DNA of 38,552 nt, from contig CAZNSG010000154.1 of the NCBI GenBank assembly GCA_964575715.1, forward strand, positions 1 through 38,552, written 5' to 3'. Source of the stretch: PNAI01 sp964575715 (GTDB taxonomy: Bacteria > Pseudomonadota > Alphaproteobacteria > Rhizobiales > Xanthobacteraceae). Below, piece after piece: positions 24,811-32,624 of this stretch; the stretch's first letter is position 1, and each line of letters begins with the position of its first letter. The position numbers and the translations under genes were made by a program. The notes below the pieces were generated by a model that saw nothing but the letters and a program-made list of their open reading frames with translations, did not search any database and was not told the DNA's origin.

Positions 24811-25806
24811 TTAAGTCTTGCGCGACTCGTCGGCAGACCCGATCCGCGGCTCGGAGCTCATAATCCAGATCGCGCCGCCCACTGCGCCGACCGTGAAGAG
24901 GCTGGCGCCATACAGGATCGAGACAATCAACCCGTCGGCTTGCAGCAGACCGGCATAGGCAAAGACCGTCATCATGGCACCCTCGCGCAACCCCCAGCCG
25001 GCAATCGAGATCGGGATCGTCGCCACAAGCATGACGGGGGGAACGAGCAACAACGCCTGTCCGAATTCGAGCGGCGCTGCCACCGCGCGCGCCGCGCACA
25101 CAACGGCCACGACCGTCAAGAGATGAATGACGATCGAAAGCCCCACGACCATGGCCGCGCTGCGGCGGTTACTCAGGATATCGAGCGCGACCGCAGCGGC
25201 GCCGGCAATATGGCGCGTGATCCACCAGCGTTCGAGCCAGTGCCAACGGGCCTGGCCCAGGATCAGGAAAGAAATCGCGGCAATTACGCCAGCGCCATCG
25301 ACCAGGAGTATGCTCGCGCGGCCCAATGGGTCCGGCACCAATTCAAACAGCCATGGCAGGCACACAACGACCATCGCCACAAGCACGGAAAGCCCGATGA
25401 TGCGATCGACGATTACCGAATAGGCCGCGGCTTTCCAGCCGGCGCCCGCGCGCGATACGAACCAGATTCTTGCTGCGTCGCCGCCGATGATGGAGGGCAG
25501 CGTCTGATTGAAGAACGATGCAATGAGCATATAGCGCAATGCTTTTGCGGCCGGAAATGGCGCCGCGCATTGCGTACCGATCTTCCGCCACCGCAATGCC
25601 ACCAGCACGAGTTGAACTGCAAGCGTGAGCATGAGCGCTACGAGCCAGGATATTTTTGCCTGCTGCAGCCGGCTGCCGATCATGCCGATGTCCACACGCG
25701 AAAATGCAAAGTAGAGCAATGCAGCGGAAATCGCGACCTTGGCAGCCAGGGCAAGCAAACGTTTCATCTCGGCGCGCATTCTTCTGCACGCCCGGCGGAT
25801 GACCAA
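24811..25806 (-). CDS. Lysylphosphatidylglycerol synthase TM-domain (UPF0104/AglD-like) protein
   Basis: The protein has 331 residues and about eight membrane helices, and only the flippase-like half of MprF; the aminoacyl-transferase domain is absent. Recognisable parts are RWRKIGTQ after the second helix, FFNQTLPSIIGGDAARIWFV (about residues 95-114; the NQTLPS-GGDAxR pattern is the family's hallmark), AAYSVIVDRIIGLSV and IPISIAGWGLREGAM (about 272-286). Stand-alone members occur beside glycan and hopanoid genes and are thought to move lipids or lipid-linked sugars, but their activity is mostly undefined. The N-terminus is uncertain: Met10 and Met14 are better placed before the first helix. 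It precedes kdsD on the same strand by 231 bases. Confidence 0.8.
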   Translation of the reverse strand: MVIRRACRRMRAEMKRLLALAAKVAISAALLYFAFSRVDIGMIGSRLQQAKISWLVALMLTLAVQLVLVALRWRKIGTQCAAPFPAAKALRYMLIASFFNQTLPSIIGGDAARIWFVSRAGAGWKAAAYSVIVDRIIGLSVLVAMVVVCLPWLFELVPDPLGRASILLVDGAGVIAAISFLILGQARWHWLERWWITRHIAGAAAVALDILSNRRSAAMVVGLSIVIHLLTVVAVVCAARAVAAPLEFGQALLLVPPVMLVATIPISIAGWGLREGAMMTVFAYAGLLQADGLIVSILYGASLFTVGAVGGAIWIMSSEPRIGSADESRKT

Positions 25807-25982
25807 AATGATCGCCGCACCATGCGTGGGAGGGTCCAGAGTGGACAGTGCACCGTGATGCCATGCCGGGTATTAAGCCGCAACCGGCGGGGCGCGGGCC
25901 GGGCCTATTGCGGGTTATGCCAACGCGTGGCTAAACAAGCACGTCGCGGCTTGAACGCGCAGAGCATATTGGGGTTTACGGC

Positions 25983-27269
25983 GTGAGCCACGGACGCAAG
26001 ATCGCGGTGATTGGGCTGGGTTATGTCGGCCTTCCGGTTGCAGTCGCCTTCGCGCGATCGGGTGTGCCGGTGATCGGATTCGACGTCGACCGGCGGCGAA
26101 TCGAGGAACTGCGTTCCGGACATGACCGGACGCGCGAGATTGAGAAGGGCCAGCTTGCGCAGCGAACGCTGAGACTGGAAAACGAGCCGGCTTGCTTGCG
26201 CGATGCGGATTTTTTCATCGTCACCGTGCCGACGCCCATCGACGGCGCCCACCGGCCCAATCTCGGTGCGCTGCTCTCCGCCTCGGAGACCGTCGGCCGC
26301 GCGCTGAGCAAAGATGCGATCGTCGTGTTCGAATCCACGGTCTATCCCGGCGCGATCGAGGAGGATTGCGTGCCGGTGCTGGAGCGCGTCTCGAAATTAC
26401 GCGCCGGCCGGGATTTCACCGTCGGTTATTCGCCCGAGCGCATCAACCCCGGTGACAAGAAGCACCGCTTCGAAACGATCACCAAGGTGGTTTCCGGCCA
26501 GGATGCGCGCACGCTCGACATCATTGCGAACGTGTATGGTTCCGTCGTCACCGCCGGCATTCATCGCGCGCCCTCGATCAAGGTCGCAGAAGCGGCCAAG
26601 GTGATCGAGAATACGCAGCGCGATCTCAACATCGCCTTTATGAACGAGCTCTCCGCCATCTTTCAGGAGCTCGGCATCGACACCGGCGATGTGCTGGCGG
26701 CGGCGGCGACCAAATGGAATTTCCTGAATTATCATCCCGGTCTGGTCGGCGGGCACTGCATCGGGGTCGATCCCTATTACCTCACCTATCGCGCGCAGAA
26801 GGCCGGTTACCATCCCGAGGTGATCCTGGCAGGCCGGCGCATCAACGATGGCGTCGGGCAAAGAGTCGCGCGTGAATGCATCCGCCGCCTGTTTCAGCGC
26901 GAACGGGCGGGGGGGGCGACCGTCACTATTCTCGGCATGACATTCAAGGAGAATGTGCCGGACACGCGCAATTCCAAGGTGTTCGATATCGTGCGCGAGT
27001 TGCGCGCGTTCGGGGTCACGGTCCAGGTGCATGATCCGCTGGCAGCGAATGAGGAGACCGAGCAGCAATATGGCATCTCGCTGCTGCAGCTTGCCGCCCT
27101 CAAGCCCGCCGATGCGGTGATCCTGGCGGTGGCGCACGACGAATATGTCACCGGCGGCTGGCCGCTGGTCACGCGACTGCTCAAGGATGGCCGGGGTGTT
27201 GTGCTGGATGTGAGATCAAAGCTCGATCGTGCTCTGCAACCCAAGGGGATCGAACTGTGGCGGCTTTGA
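25983..27269 (+). CDS. Nucleotide sugar dehydrogenase, TviB/WbpO type
   Basis: The protein has 428 residues with a GTG start preceded by a weak GGGG. The NAD domain begins KIAVIGLGYVGLPVAVAFA; FIVTVPTPID and FESTVYPGAIEEDC follow. The central domain has IENTQRDLNIAFMNEL and the catalytic Cys259 in LVGGHCIGVDPYYLT, and the C-terminal domain has ILGMTFKENVPDTRNSKV. These enzymes oxidise C6 of a UDP-sugar to the uronate in two steps. PERINPGDK and HCIGVDPYYLTYRAQKAGYH place it with the UDP-GlcNAc/GalNAc group (TviB, WbpO) rather than UDP-glucose dehydrogenases, though specificity is not certain from sequence. It leads a three-gene unit with the epimerase and manC. Confidence 0.87.
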   Translation: MSHGRKIAVIGLGYVGLPVAVAFARSGVPVIGFDVDRRRIEELRSGHDRTREIEKGQLAQRTLRLENEPACLRDADFFIVTVPTPIDGAHRPNLGALLSASETVGRALSKDAIVVFESTVYPGAIEEDCVPVLERVSKLRAGRDFTVGYSPERINPGDKKHRFETITKVVSGQDARTLDIIANVYGSVVTAGIHRAPSIKVAEAAKVIENTQRDLNIAFMNELSAIFQELGIDTGDVLAAAATKWNFLNYHPGLVGGHCIGVDPYYLTYRAQKAGYHPEVILAGRRINDGVGQRVARECIRRLFQRERAGGATVTILGMTFKENVPDTRNSKVFDIVRELRAFGVTVQVHDPLAANEETEQQYGISLLQLAALKPADAVILAVAHDEYVTGGWPLVTRLLKDGRGVVLDVRSKLDRALQPKGIELWRL

Positions 27270-27311
27270 TGGCGATCGCCGCCGCTTGCTCGCGGTCATA
27301 GGACAAGACGC

Positions 27312-28328
27312 ATGGCGGGCGAAACTGTTCTCGTTACCGGAGCGGCCGGCTTCATCGGTTTCCATGTCGCGCGACGTCTGGCCGCGGCCGGCCGGACGGT
27401 GATCGGCGTCGACAATCTCAGTGCCTATTACGATCCCGCGCTCAAACAGGCGCGGCTTGCCGAACTCGCCAAGCTTGCCGCCTTCCGCTTTGTCAAGCTC
27501 GATCTTGCCGACAGGGCCGCAACGGCAGCGCTGTTTTTCGAGCAGCGCTTTCCGTTCGTGGTGCATCTGGCGGCGCAAGCGGGTGTACGCCATTCGCTGG
27601 TCAATCCGCACGCCTATGTCGATGCCAACCTGCAAGGTTTTGCCAACATTCTCGAAGGCTGCCGGCATAACGGATGCTGCCACCTGCTGTTCGCCTCATC
27701 GTCTTCGGTCTATGGCACCAACAGCAAGCTGCCGTTCTCGGTTCACGACAACGTCGATCACCCGATGAGCCTCTATGGCGCCACCAAGAAGGCCAACGAG
27801 ATGATGGCGCATGCCTACAGCCATCTGTTTCGGCTGCCGGCGACAGGGCTGCGCTTTTTTACCGTTTACGGGCCGTGGGGGCGGCCCGACATGGCGATGT
27901 TCATCTTCGCGTCGGCGATCCTCGCGGGCCGGCCGATCCAGCTGTTCAACAACGGCAAGATGCGACGGGACTTCACCTATGTGGATGACGTTACGGAATC
28001 GGTCGTGCGCCTGGTCGATCGCATTCCGACTGCAAATCCGGCCTTCTCCAGCTTGGCTCCCGATCCGGCAACGAGCGCGGCGCCCTGGCGCATTTACAAT
28101 GTCGGCAACAATCGCACGATCGAGGTCGAGCATGTGGTAGCGCTGCTGGAAGCAGAATTCGGCCGCCGCGCGATCATAGAGATGGCACCAATGCAGCCGG
28201 GCGACGTTGCTGAAACTTGCGCCGACGTTGATGATCTGATGCGCGATGCGGGCTTCCGTCCGAAAACGACGATCGAAGAGGGGATCCGCCACTTCGTCGC
28301 CTGGTATCGGAGCTATCACAAGATATGA
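27312..28328 (+). CDS. NAD-dependent epimerase, UDP-glucuronate 4-epimerase-like (LpsL/CapI)
   Basis: The protein has 338 residues, an extended SDR. VLVTGAAGFIGFHVARRL and GVDNLSAYYDPALKQARLA at the N-terminus match LpsL/CapI-type UDP-glucuronate 4-epimerases closely. Other marks are HLAAQAGVRHSL, SSSSVYGTN, the catalytic SLYGATKKANE (about residues 153-163), RFFTVYGPWGRPDMA and RDFTYVDDV. The reaction interconverts UDP-GlcA and UDP-GalA, a source of the galacturonate found in rhizobial LPS and lipid A. The preceding dehydrogenase looks specific for N-acetylated sugars, so either the pair acts on UDP-HexNAcA or UDP-GlcA comes from a dehydrogenase elsewhere. AGGAC precedes the ATG; gaps to its neighbours are 42 and 30 bases. 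Confidence 0.85.
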   Translation: MAGETVLVTGAAGFIGFHVARRLAAAGRTVIGVDNLSAYYDPALKQARLAELAKLAAFRFVKLDLADRAATAALFFEQRFPFVVHLAAQAGVRHSLVNPHAYVDANLQGFANILEGCRHNGCCHLLFASSSSVYGTNSKLPFSVHDNVDHPMSLYGATKKANEMMAHAYSHLFRLPATGLRFFTVYGPWGRPDMAMFIFASAILAGRPIQLFNNGKMRRDFTYVDDVTESVVRLVDRIPTANPAFSSLAPDPATSAAPWRIYNVGNNRTIEVEHVVALLEAEFGRRAIIEMAPMQPGDVAETCADVDDLMRDAGFRPKTTIEEGIRHFVAWYRSYHKI

Positions 28329-28358
28329 TGCCGCGCACCGCCGTAAGGACGACTCGCA

Positions 28359-29768
28359 ATGTCTGAACCTATCATCCCGCTCATCATGTGTGGTGGAGCA
28401 GGGACACGGCTGTGGCCGGCTTCGCGCGAGAGCCGGCCGAAGCAGTTCCTGCCGCTGTTCGGCAAGCATTCAACTTTCCAGAACACCTTGCTGCGAGTGG
28501 CCGATGCCGCGCTGTTCGGCCGGCCCATCGTCATTACCAATGGCCAATATCGCTTTCTGGTGGCTGAGCAGCTCGCCGAAATCGGGGTCGCGGCCGACGT
28601 CCTGCTCGAGCCGATGCGGCGCGATTCCGCGCCCGCGATCATGGCAGGCGCCACCTTCGCGCTCGCCGGCGGCGGCGACCCGATTATTGTGGCGCTCGCG
28701 GCTGACCACGTCGTGAAGGACAATGCGGCCTTCGCTGACGCCTGCCGTATTGCGCGGGAGGCCGCGGCCGGCGGCCGCATTGTCACCTTCGGCATCCGCC
28801 CCGACCGGCCGGCGACCGAATACGGCTATATCCGCCCGGGCAGCAAGCTTGGCGAAGTCTTTGCGGTCGACAAATTCGTCGAGAAGCCGGACGAAGCCAA
28901 GGCGGCGCGCTACATCGCCGATGGCTATCTGTGGAACTCGGGCAACTTCGTGTTCCGCGCGAGCGTGCTGCTGGAAGAATATCGCGCCTTCGAGCCCGCA
29001 AGCGCTGCGGCGGTGGCGGCTGCGGTCGAACGCGCCGGCCGCGACCTCGGTTTTGTCACCCTTAACGCGGACGCGTTCAAGCAGGCAGCCGCGAATTCGA
29101 TCGATTATGCGGTGATGGAGAAGACCAGGCGCGCCGCCGTCGTGCCGGTGTCCTACGGCTGGTCGGATGTAGGCTCGTGGCGCGCGGTGTGGGAGATCGC
29201 GCAAAAGGATGCTGCCGGCAACGCCGCGCAGGGCAACGTCGTGTTTGTGGAAGCGCTCGGCTCCTATGTCTCTTCCGACAAAGCGCTGGTGGCGCTGCTC
29301 GGCGTTGAGAATCTGGTGGTGGTCGCGAGCGAGGACGCGATTCTGGTCGCGCATCGCGATGAAGCCCATGAATTGAAAAAACTGATCGGCGAGCTCAAAT
29401 CGGTCGCACCCAAGATCGCCGAGGAACATCTCAAGGTTCACCGGCCGTGGGGTTCGTACCAGTCGCTCGACGTCGGCACCCGCTATCAAGTCAAGCGCAT
29501 CGTCGTGAAGGCCGGCGGCCGGCTGTCGCTGCAGATGCACCACCACCGCGCCGAACACTGGGTCGTGGTGCGCGGCACCGCCACGGTGACGGTCGGCGAC
29601 GAGATCAAAACGCTGCATGAGAACGAATCGATCTATATTCCAATCGGTACGCGACACCGCCTGGAAAATCCTGGAAAAATCGATCTCGAATTGATCGAGG
29701 TCCAGACCGGGAGCTATCTCGCAGAAGACGATATTGTGCGGTTCGAAGACGATTACCGCCGAACCTGA
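28359..29768 (+). CDS. manC: Mannose-1-phosphate guanylyltransferase / mannose-6-phosphate isomerase
   Basis: The protein has 469 residues, the usual bifunctional length. The N-terminal pyrophosphorylase has MCGGAGTRLWPASRESRPKQ (residues 8-27), LAADHVVKD, EYGYIRPG and FVEKPDEAKA. The C-terminal cupin (about 350-465) has LQMHHHRAEHWVVVRGTA with the metal-binding His and Glu and IPIGTRHRLENPG. The protein makes GDP-mannose from mannose 6-phosphate via mannose 1-phosphate and can also interconvert fructose and mannose 6-phosphates; phosphomannomutase must come from elsewhere. GDP-mannose feeds LPS, exopolysaccharide or lipid A mannosylation. AAGGA lies about nine bases before the ATG. It is the last gene of the dehydrogenase-epimerase unit. 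Confidence 0.93.
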   Translation: MSEPIIPLIMCGGAGTRLWPASRESRPKQFLPLFGKHSTFQNTLLRVADAALFGRPIVITNGQYRFLVAEQLAEIGVAADVLLEPMRRDSAPAIMAGATFALAGGGDPIIVALAADHVVKDNAAFADACRIAREAAAGGRIVTFGIRPDRPATEYGYIRPGSKLGEVFAVDKFVEKPDEAKAARYIADGYLWNSGNFVFRASVLLEEYRAFEPASAAAVAAAVERAGRDLGFVTLNADAFKQAAANSIDYAVMEKTRRAAVVPVSYGWSDVGSWRAVWEIAQKDAAGNAAQGNVVFVEALGSYVSSDKALVALLGVENLVVVASEDAILVAHRDEAHELKKLIGELKSVAPKIAEEHLKVHRPWGSYQSLDVGTRYQVKRIVVKAGGRLSLQMHHHRAEHWVVVRGTATVTVGDEIKTLHENESIYIPIGTRHRLENPGKIDLELIEVQTGSYLAEDDIVRFEDDYRRT

Positions 29769-29938
29769 AAGCGAGCCCACGCACGCGCGCGCGTCAAAAT
29801 AATGCTGACCGCGAGCTTTACATCAGAGCAGGTTGTCGCGCGCAAGACGGCGGATTTCGAGATTATCCGAGCTATCATTCGACGCGGTGCATGCATTCAG
29901 AGAAAATGCGCTGGCAGCCAAGTTGATGAGGATGGTGC

Positions 29939-29981
29939 CTAGGGCCTTATCCATCTCGGTGGAATCGGAACTAGGCCCTAG
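29939..29981. repeat. Inverted repeat CTAGGGCCT...AGGCCCTAG
   Basis: A 9-bp perfect stem (29939-29947 with 29973-29981) encloses a 25-base loop. It lies directly before the second palindrome, so the two may be parts of one dispersed element. Confidence 0.6.
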
Positions 29982-29993
29982 CTTCTTGTTTGC

Positions 29994-30038
29994 GCATGAT
30001 CTTTTCCGAAAACCGGTTCCCACTTTTCGGGATCATGC
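29994..30038. repeat. Dispersed-type palindrome GCATGATC...GATCATGC
   Basis: The ends GCATGATC/GATCATGC pair over 8 bp, and inside CCGAAAA (30006-30012) pairs with TTTTCGG (30024-30030). The loop starts CCGGTT. I recognise this CCGAAAACCGGTT...TTTTCGGGATCATGC sequence as one scattered many times through Hyphomicrobiales genomes. Its function is not established. Confidence 0.75.
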
Positions 30039-30289
30039 TCGCGTGCTTCGCAGATCAGTACCGCACGGCCGATGCGGCCGATTCGGGCCTGTGCGGCCGG
30101 GCCAAGCCGGATCGCGACCTGTTCGCTTGACAGCTTCCTGGTCGCTTCCGGGCCGTTTTTTGGTCGTTTCCTGGCCGCGACGATCGGTTGTAACTCTCTG
30201 AATCAAAACGTGTTCACTCTCCTGGCAGGTTGCGTTCGCGGGGGCGGAATAACCATGCTAGTATTAATAAATATGGATGGGGGAGTTCT

Positions 30290-31297
30290 TTGCATATCCA
30301 GAAGACGACGAAACGACGCGGGGCCGAATTACTGCGCATAGGCGTGGTGGGAGTCGGTGTGATGGGCTCCAATCACGCGCGCGTGTTGGCCGGGCTTCCG
30401 GGAGTGCAGCTTGTTGGCGTTTCCGACCCCGATCCGCAGCAGCGCGAACTGGTCACGAGCGCGCTGGGCTGCCCCGCTGTCGATAATCTTGACGCGCTGT
30501 TGGAGATGGGGGTCGACGCGGTTACGATCGCGGCGCCGACACATCTGCACCGCGAAATCGCTCTGATCTGCATCGCGCGCGGTATTCATGTCATGGTCGA
30601 GAAGCCTATCGCCTCTTCAGTCCAAGAGGGGCGCGAAATCATCGCGGCTGCGCGCCGCGCCGGCGTCACGCTGATGGTTGGGCACGTGGAACGCTTTAAT
30701 CCCGCTGTGCAGGCAATCAAGGATGCCATCCGAGACGAAGATATTCTCTCGATTGCGATTACGCGCGTCGGGCCGTTTCCGCCGCGCATGTCGAATGTCG
30801 GCATCGTCATCGACCTTGCGGTCCACGACATCGACCTCATCCGCTGGTTCACCGATTCCGACATCATCGAGGTGCAGCCGCAGCTTTCGAGCGCGGTGGC
30901 CGAACGCGAAGACATTGCGCTGCTGCAGTTCCGCACCGCTTCCGGCGTTCTTGCCCACATCAACACAAATTGGCTTACGCCGTTCAAGGCACGCAACGTC
31001 ACCGTGGCAACGCGCGGCAAATATGTGATGGGCGATCTGCTCACGCGCGAAGTGACCGAGTGCTTCGGCTTTCAGCCGGACGGCTCGTATTCGATGCGGC
31101 ATCTCTCCGTCGGCTATGAGGAACCGCTGCGCGCCGAGCTGCATGCCTTCGTTACGGCCATCCGCGAAGGCAAGACCCCTGCGGTTTCGGGCGAGGAAGC
31201 GGTGGCGAGCCTTGAGATTGCGACCCGCTGCCTCGAAGCACGGCCGTTGGCCGTCCCGCTGCATCAACGCAAGGGGCCGCGAAAGGTGGCCGGCTGA
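30290..31297 (+). CDS. Gfo/Idh/MocA family oxidoreductase, possible GnnA (or WbpB-like)
   Basis: The protein has 335 residues. The N-terminal NAD(P) domain has RIGVVGVGVMGSNHARVLAG (about residues 17-36). APTHLHREIAL is followed by the EKP triad in HVMVEKPIASS, and MVGHVERFNPAVQAIK leads into the C-terminal domain, with DLAVHDIDLIRWF carrying the family's His-Asp. Sugar 3-dehydrogenases of this family include WbpB and GnnA. The aminotransferase gene 40 bases downstream makes a UDP-sugar 3-oxidation/3-amination pair likely. The start is taken as TTG 30290 because GGGGGAG (about 30278-30284) sits five bases before it; the longer frame from 30230 adds an unrelated, poorly coding leader. Confidence 0.82.
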   Translation: MHIQKTTKRRGAELLRIGVVGVGVMGSNHARVLAGLPGVQLVGVSDPDPQQRELVTSALGCPAVDNLDALLEMGVDAVTIAAPTHLHREIALICIARGIHVMVEKPIASSVQEGREIIAAARRAGVTLMVGHVERFNPAVQAIKDAIRDEDILSIAITRVGPFPPRMSNVGIVIDLAVHDIDLIRWFTDSDIIEVQPQLSSAVAEREDIALLQFRTASGVLAHINTNWLTPFKARNVTVATRGKYVMGDLLTREVTECFGFQPDGSYSMRHLSVGYEEPLRAELHAFVTAIREGKTPAVSGEEAVASLEIATRCLEARPLAVPLHQRKGPRKVAG

Positions 31298-31337
31298 CGC
31301 CGCCGGCATCTCGCCATCGCCGACCCTGATGAGACCA

Positions 31338-32492
31338 ATGAACAAGCACGCCCGCGTAGATTTCGCTCCAATCCCGTTCATCGACCTCGCCGCGCAGCGC
31401 CGCCGGCTCGGTCGCGCCATTGACGATGCGATCGCACGTGTGCTGACGCATTGCCAATTCATCATGGGCCCGGAAGTGGCAGCGTTCGAGGCTGCGCTTG
31501 CCGCCTCTTGCGGCGCGCGTTACGCGGTCTCCTGTGCCAGCGGCACCGACGCACTCGTGCTCGTGCTGATGGCGCGCGGGATTGGGCCGGGCGATGCGGT
31601 GATCTGCCCGTCATTTACGTTTTGCGCCACCGCCGAAGCCGCGGTTCTGGTCGGCGCGACGCCGGTGTTTGCCGATGTGGAGGCGGCAAGTTTCAATCTC
31701 GATGCGCGCAGCCTCGCGCGCGCGGTCGTGACCGCCAGGGGGCTTGGACTAAAACCGAAGGCGGTGATCCCGGTCGATCTGTTCGGATTGCCCGCGGAGC
31801 ACGATGCCATCGCCGTTGTCGCCAGGGCAGAAGGCCTGTTCGTGCTCGACGACGCCGCCCAAGCGTTCGGCGCGACTTTCAAGGGCCGCAAGCTGGGCGC
31901 GCTTGATGACGCGACTGCGACCAGCTTCTTTCCGGCCAAGCCGTTGGGCTGCTATGGCGATGGCGGTGCTGTGCTCACCAACGACGAAAATCTTGCCGAG
32001 GTACTGCGCAGCCTGCGCGTGCACGGCCAGGGCAGCGACAAATACGACAATGTGCGCATTGGACTAACCAGTCGGCTCGACACCATCCAGGCGGCCGTGC
32101 TGATCGAGAAGCTGAAAATTTTTTCGGATGAAATTGCGGCACGCGACACGATCGCGCGGCGCTATGGCGAGGGGCTCGCCGATGTGGCGACCGTGCCGCA
32201 GGTGCCGGTCGGCTCGACTTCAGTCTGGGCACAGTACACGATCCGGCTGCCTGGCGGCCGGCGCGATGCGCTTGCAACAGCACTTAAAGAGCAGGGCATC
32301 CCGACCGCGATCCATTATCCCAAGCCGCTGCACCGCCAGCAGGCCTATCGGCATTTTCCGGCGGCCGAAGGCGGGCTTGCAGTGAGCGAGCGCATCGCCG
32401 ATGAGGTCATCAGTCTGCCGATGCATCCTTATCTCGACGCAGCCACGCAGGATCGCATTATCGCCGCGGTGCGGAGCGCGCTCGGGCGCTGA
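31338..32492 (+). CDS. DegT/DnrJ/EryC1 family sugar aminotransferase, possible GnnB (or WbpE-like)
   Basis: The protein has 384 residues, a fold-type I PLP enzyme. Start FIDLAAQRRRLG is usual for the family. CASGTDALVLVL is the phosphate-binding stretch, CPSFTFCATAEAAVLVGA and PVDLFGLPAEHDAI follow, and DDAAQAFGATFKGRKLG precedes the PLP lysine in FFPAKPLGCYGDGGAV (about residue 196). LTSRLDTIQAAVL and GIPTAIHYPKPLHRQ are typical of WbpE- and GnnB-type enzymes, which aminate UDP-3-keto-GlcNAc(A) with glutamate. Paired with the upstream oxidoreductase it would give a 3-amino-3-deoxy sugar nucleotide. ATG 31338 has GAG just upstream; ATG 31329 is an alternative. The frame continues further upstream but overlaps the oxidoreductase gene. 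Confidence 0.85.
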   Translation: MNKHARVDFAPIPFIDLAAQRRRLGRAIDDAIARVLTHCQFIMGPEVAAFEAALAASCGARYAVSCASGTDALVLVLMARGIGPGDAVICPSFTFCATAEAAVLVGATPVFADVEAASFNLDARSLARAVVTARGLGLKPKAVIPVDLFGLPAEHDAIAVVARAEGLFVLDDAAQAFGATFKGRKLGALDDATATSFFPAKPLGCYGDGGAVLTNDENLAEVLRSLRVHGQGSDKYDNVRIGLTSRLDTIQAAVLIEKLKIFSDEIAARDTIARRYGEGLADVATVPQVPVGSTSVWAQYTIRLPGGRRDALATALKEQGIPTAIHYPKPLHRQQAYRHFPAAEGGLAVSERIADEVISLPMHPYLDAATQDRIIAAVRSALGR

Positions 32493-32624
32493 CGGTTGAG
32501 CCCACCAATTCCCGGGAATCAGCTATGGGATTGGGGCCCGGCATCCTGCGCTGCATGTGCCCAGCTTCGGACAGCGTACGCTGTGCTACGCTGCGCTTGA
32601 AGCCCGTTCAATTTGAGCCTGTCG

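Larger units (their letters stand above)
29769..30289. other. Intergenic region with repeats between manC and the oxidoreductase gene
   Basis: These 521 bases hold no gene I can support. The longest frame (29833-30201, plus strand) is Arg-rich and runs through palindromic repeats. There is an inverted repeat at 29939-29981 and a dispersed-type palindrome at 29994-30038. A run of loosely repeated TCCTGGTCG-like units lies at about 30132-30178. The last 40 bases are AT-rich and end in GGGGGAG before the next gene. Confidence 0.7.

Noticed and set aside
24436..25986. Open frame of 516 codons on the plus strand across kdsD and the flippase-like gene
   Set aside because: It spans two real minus-strand genes and their gap; its composition is Arg/Asp/His/Gln-rich without any domain.
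28470..29780. Open frame of 436 codons on the minus strand opposite manC
   Set aside because: Antisense shadow of a gene with complete catalytic motifs on the plus strand.
29833..30201. 122-codon open frame in the gap after manC
   Set aside because: It reads straight through two palindromic repeats and is Arg/Pro/Ser-rich, with no ribosome site or recognisable motif.
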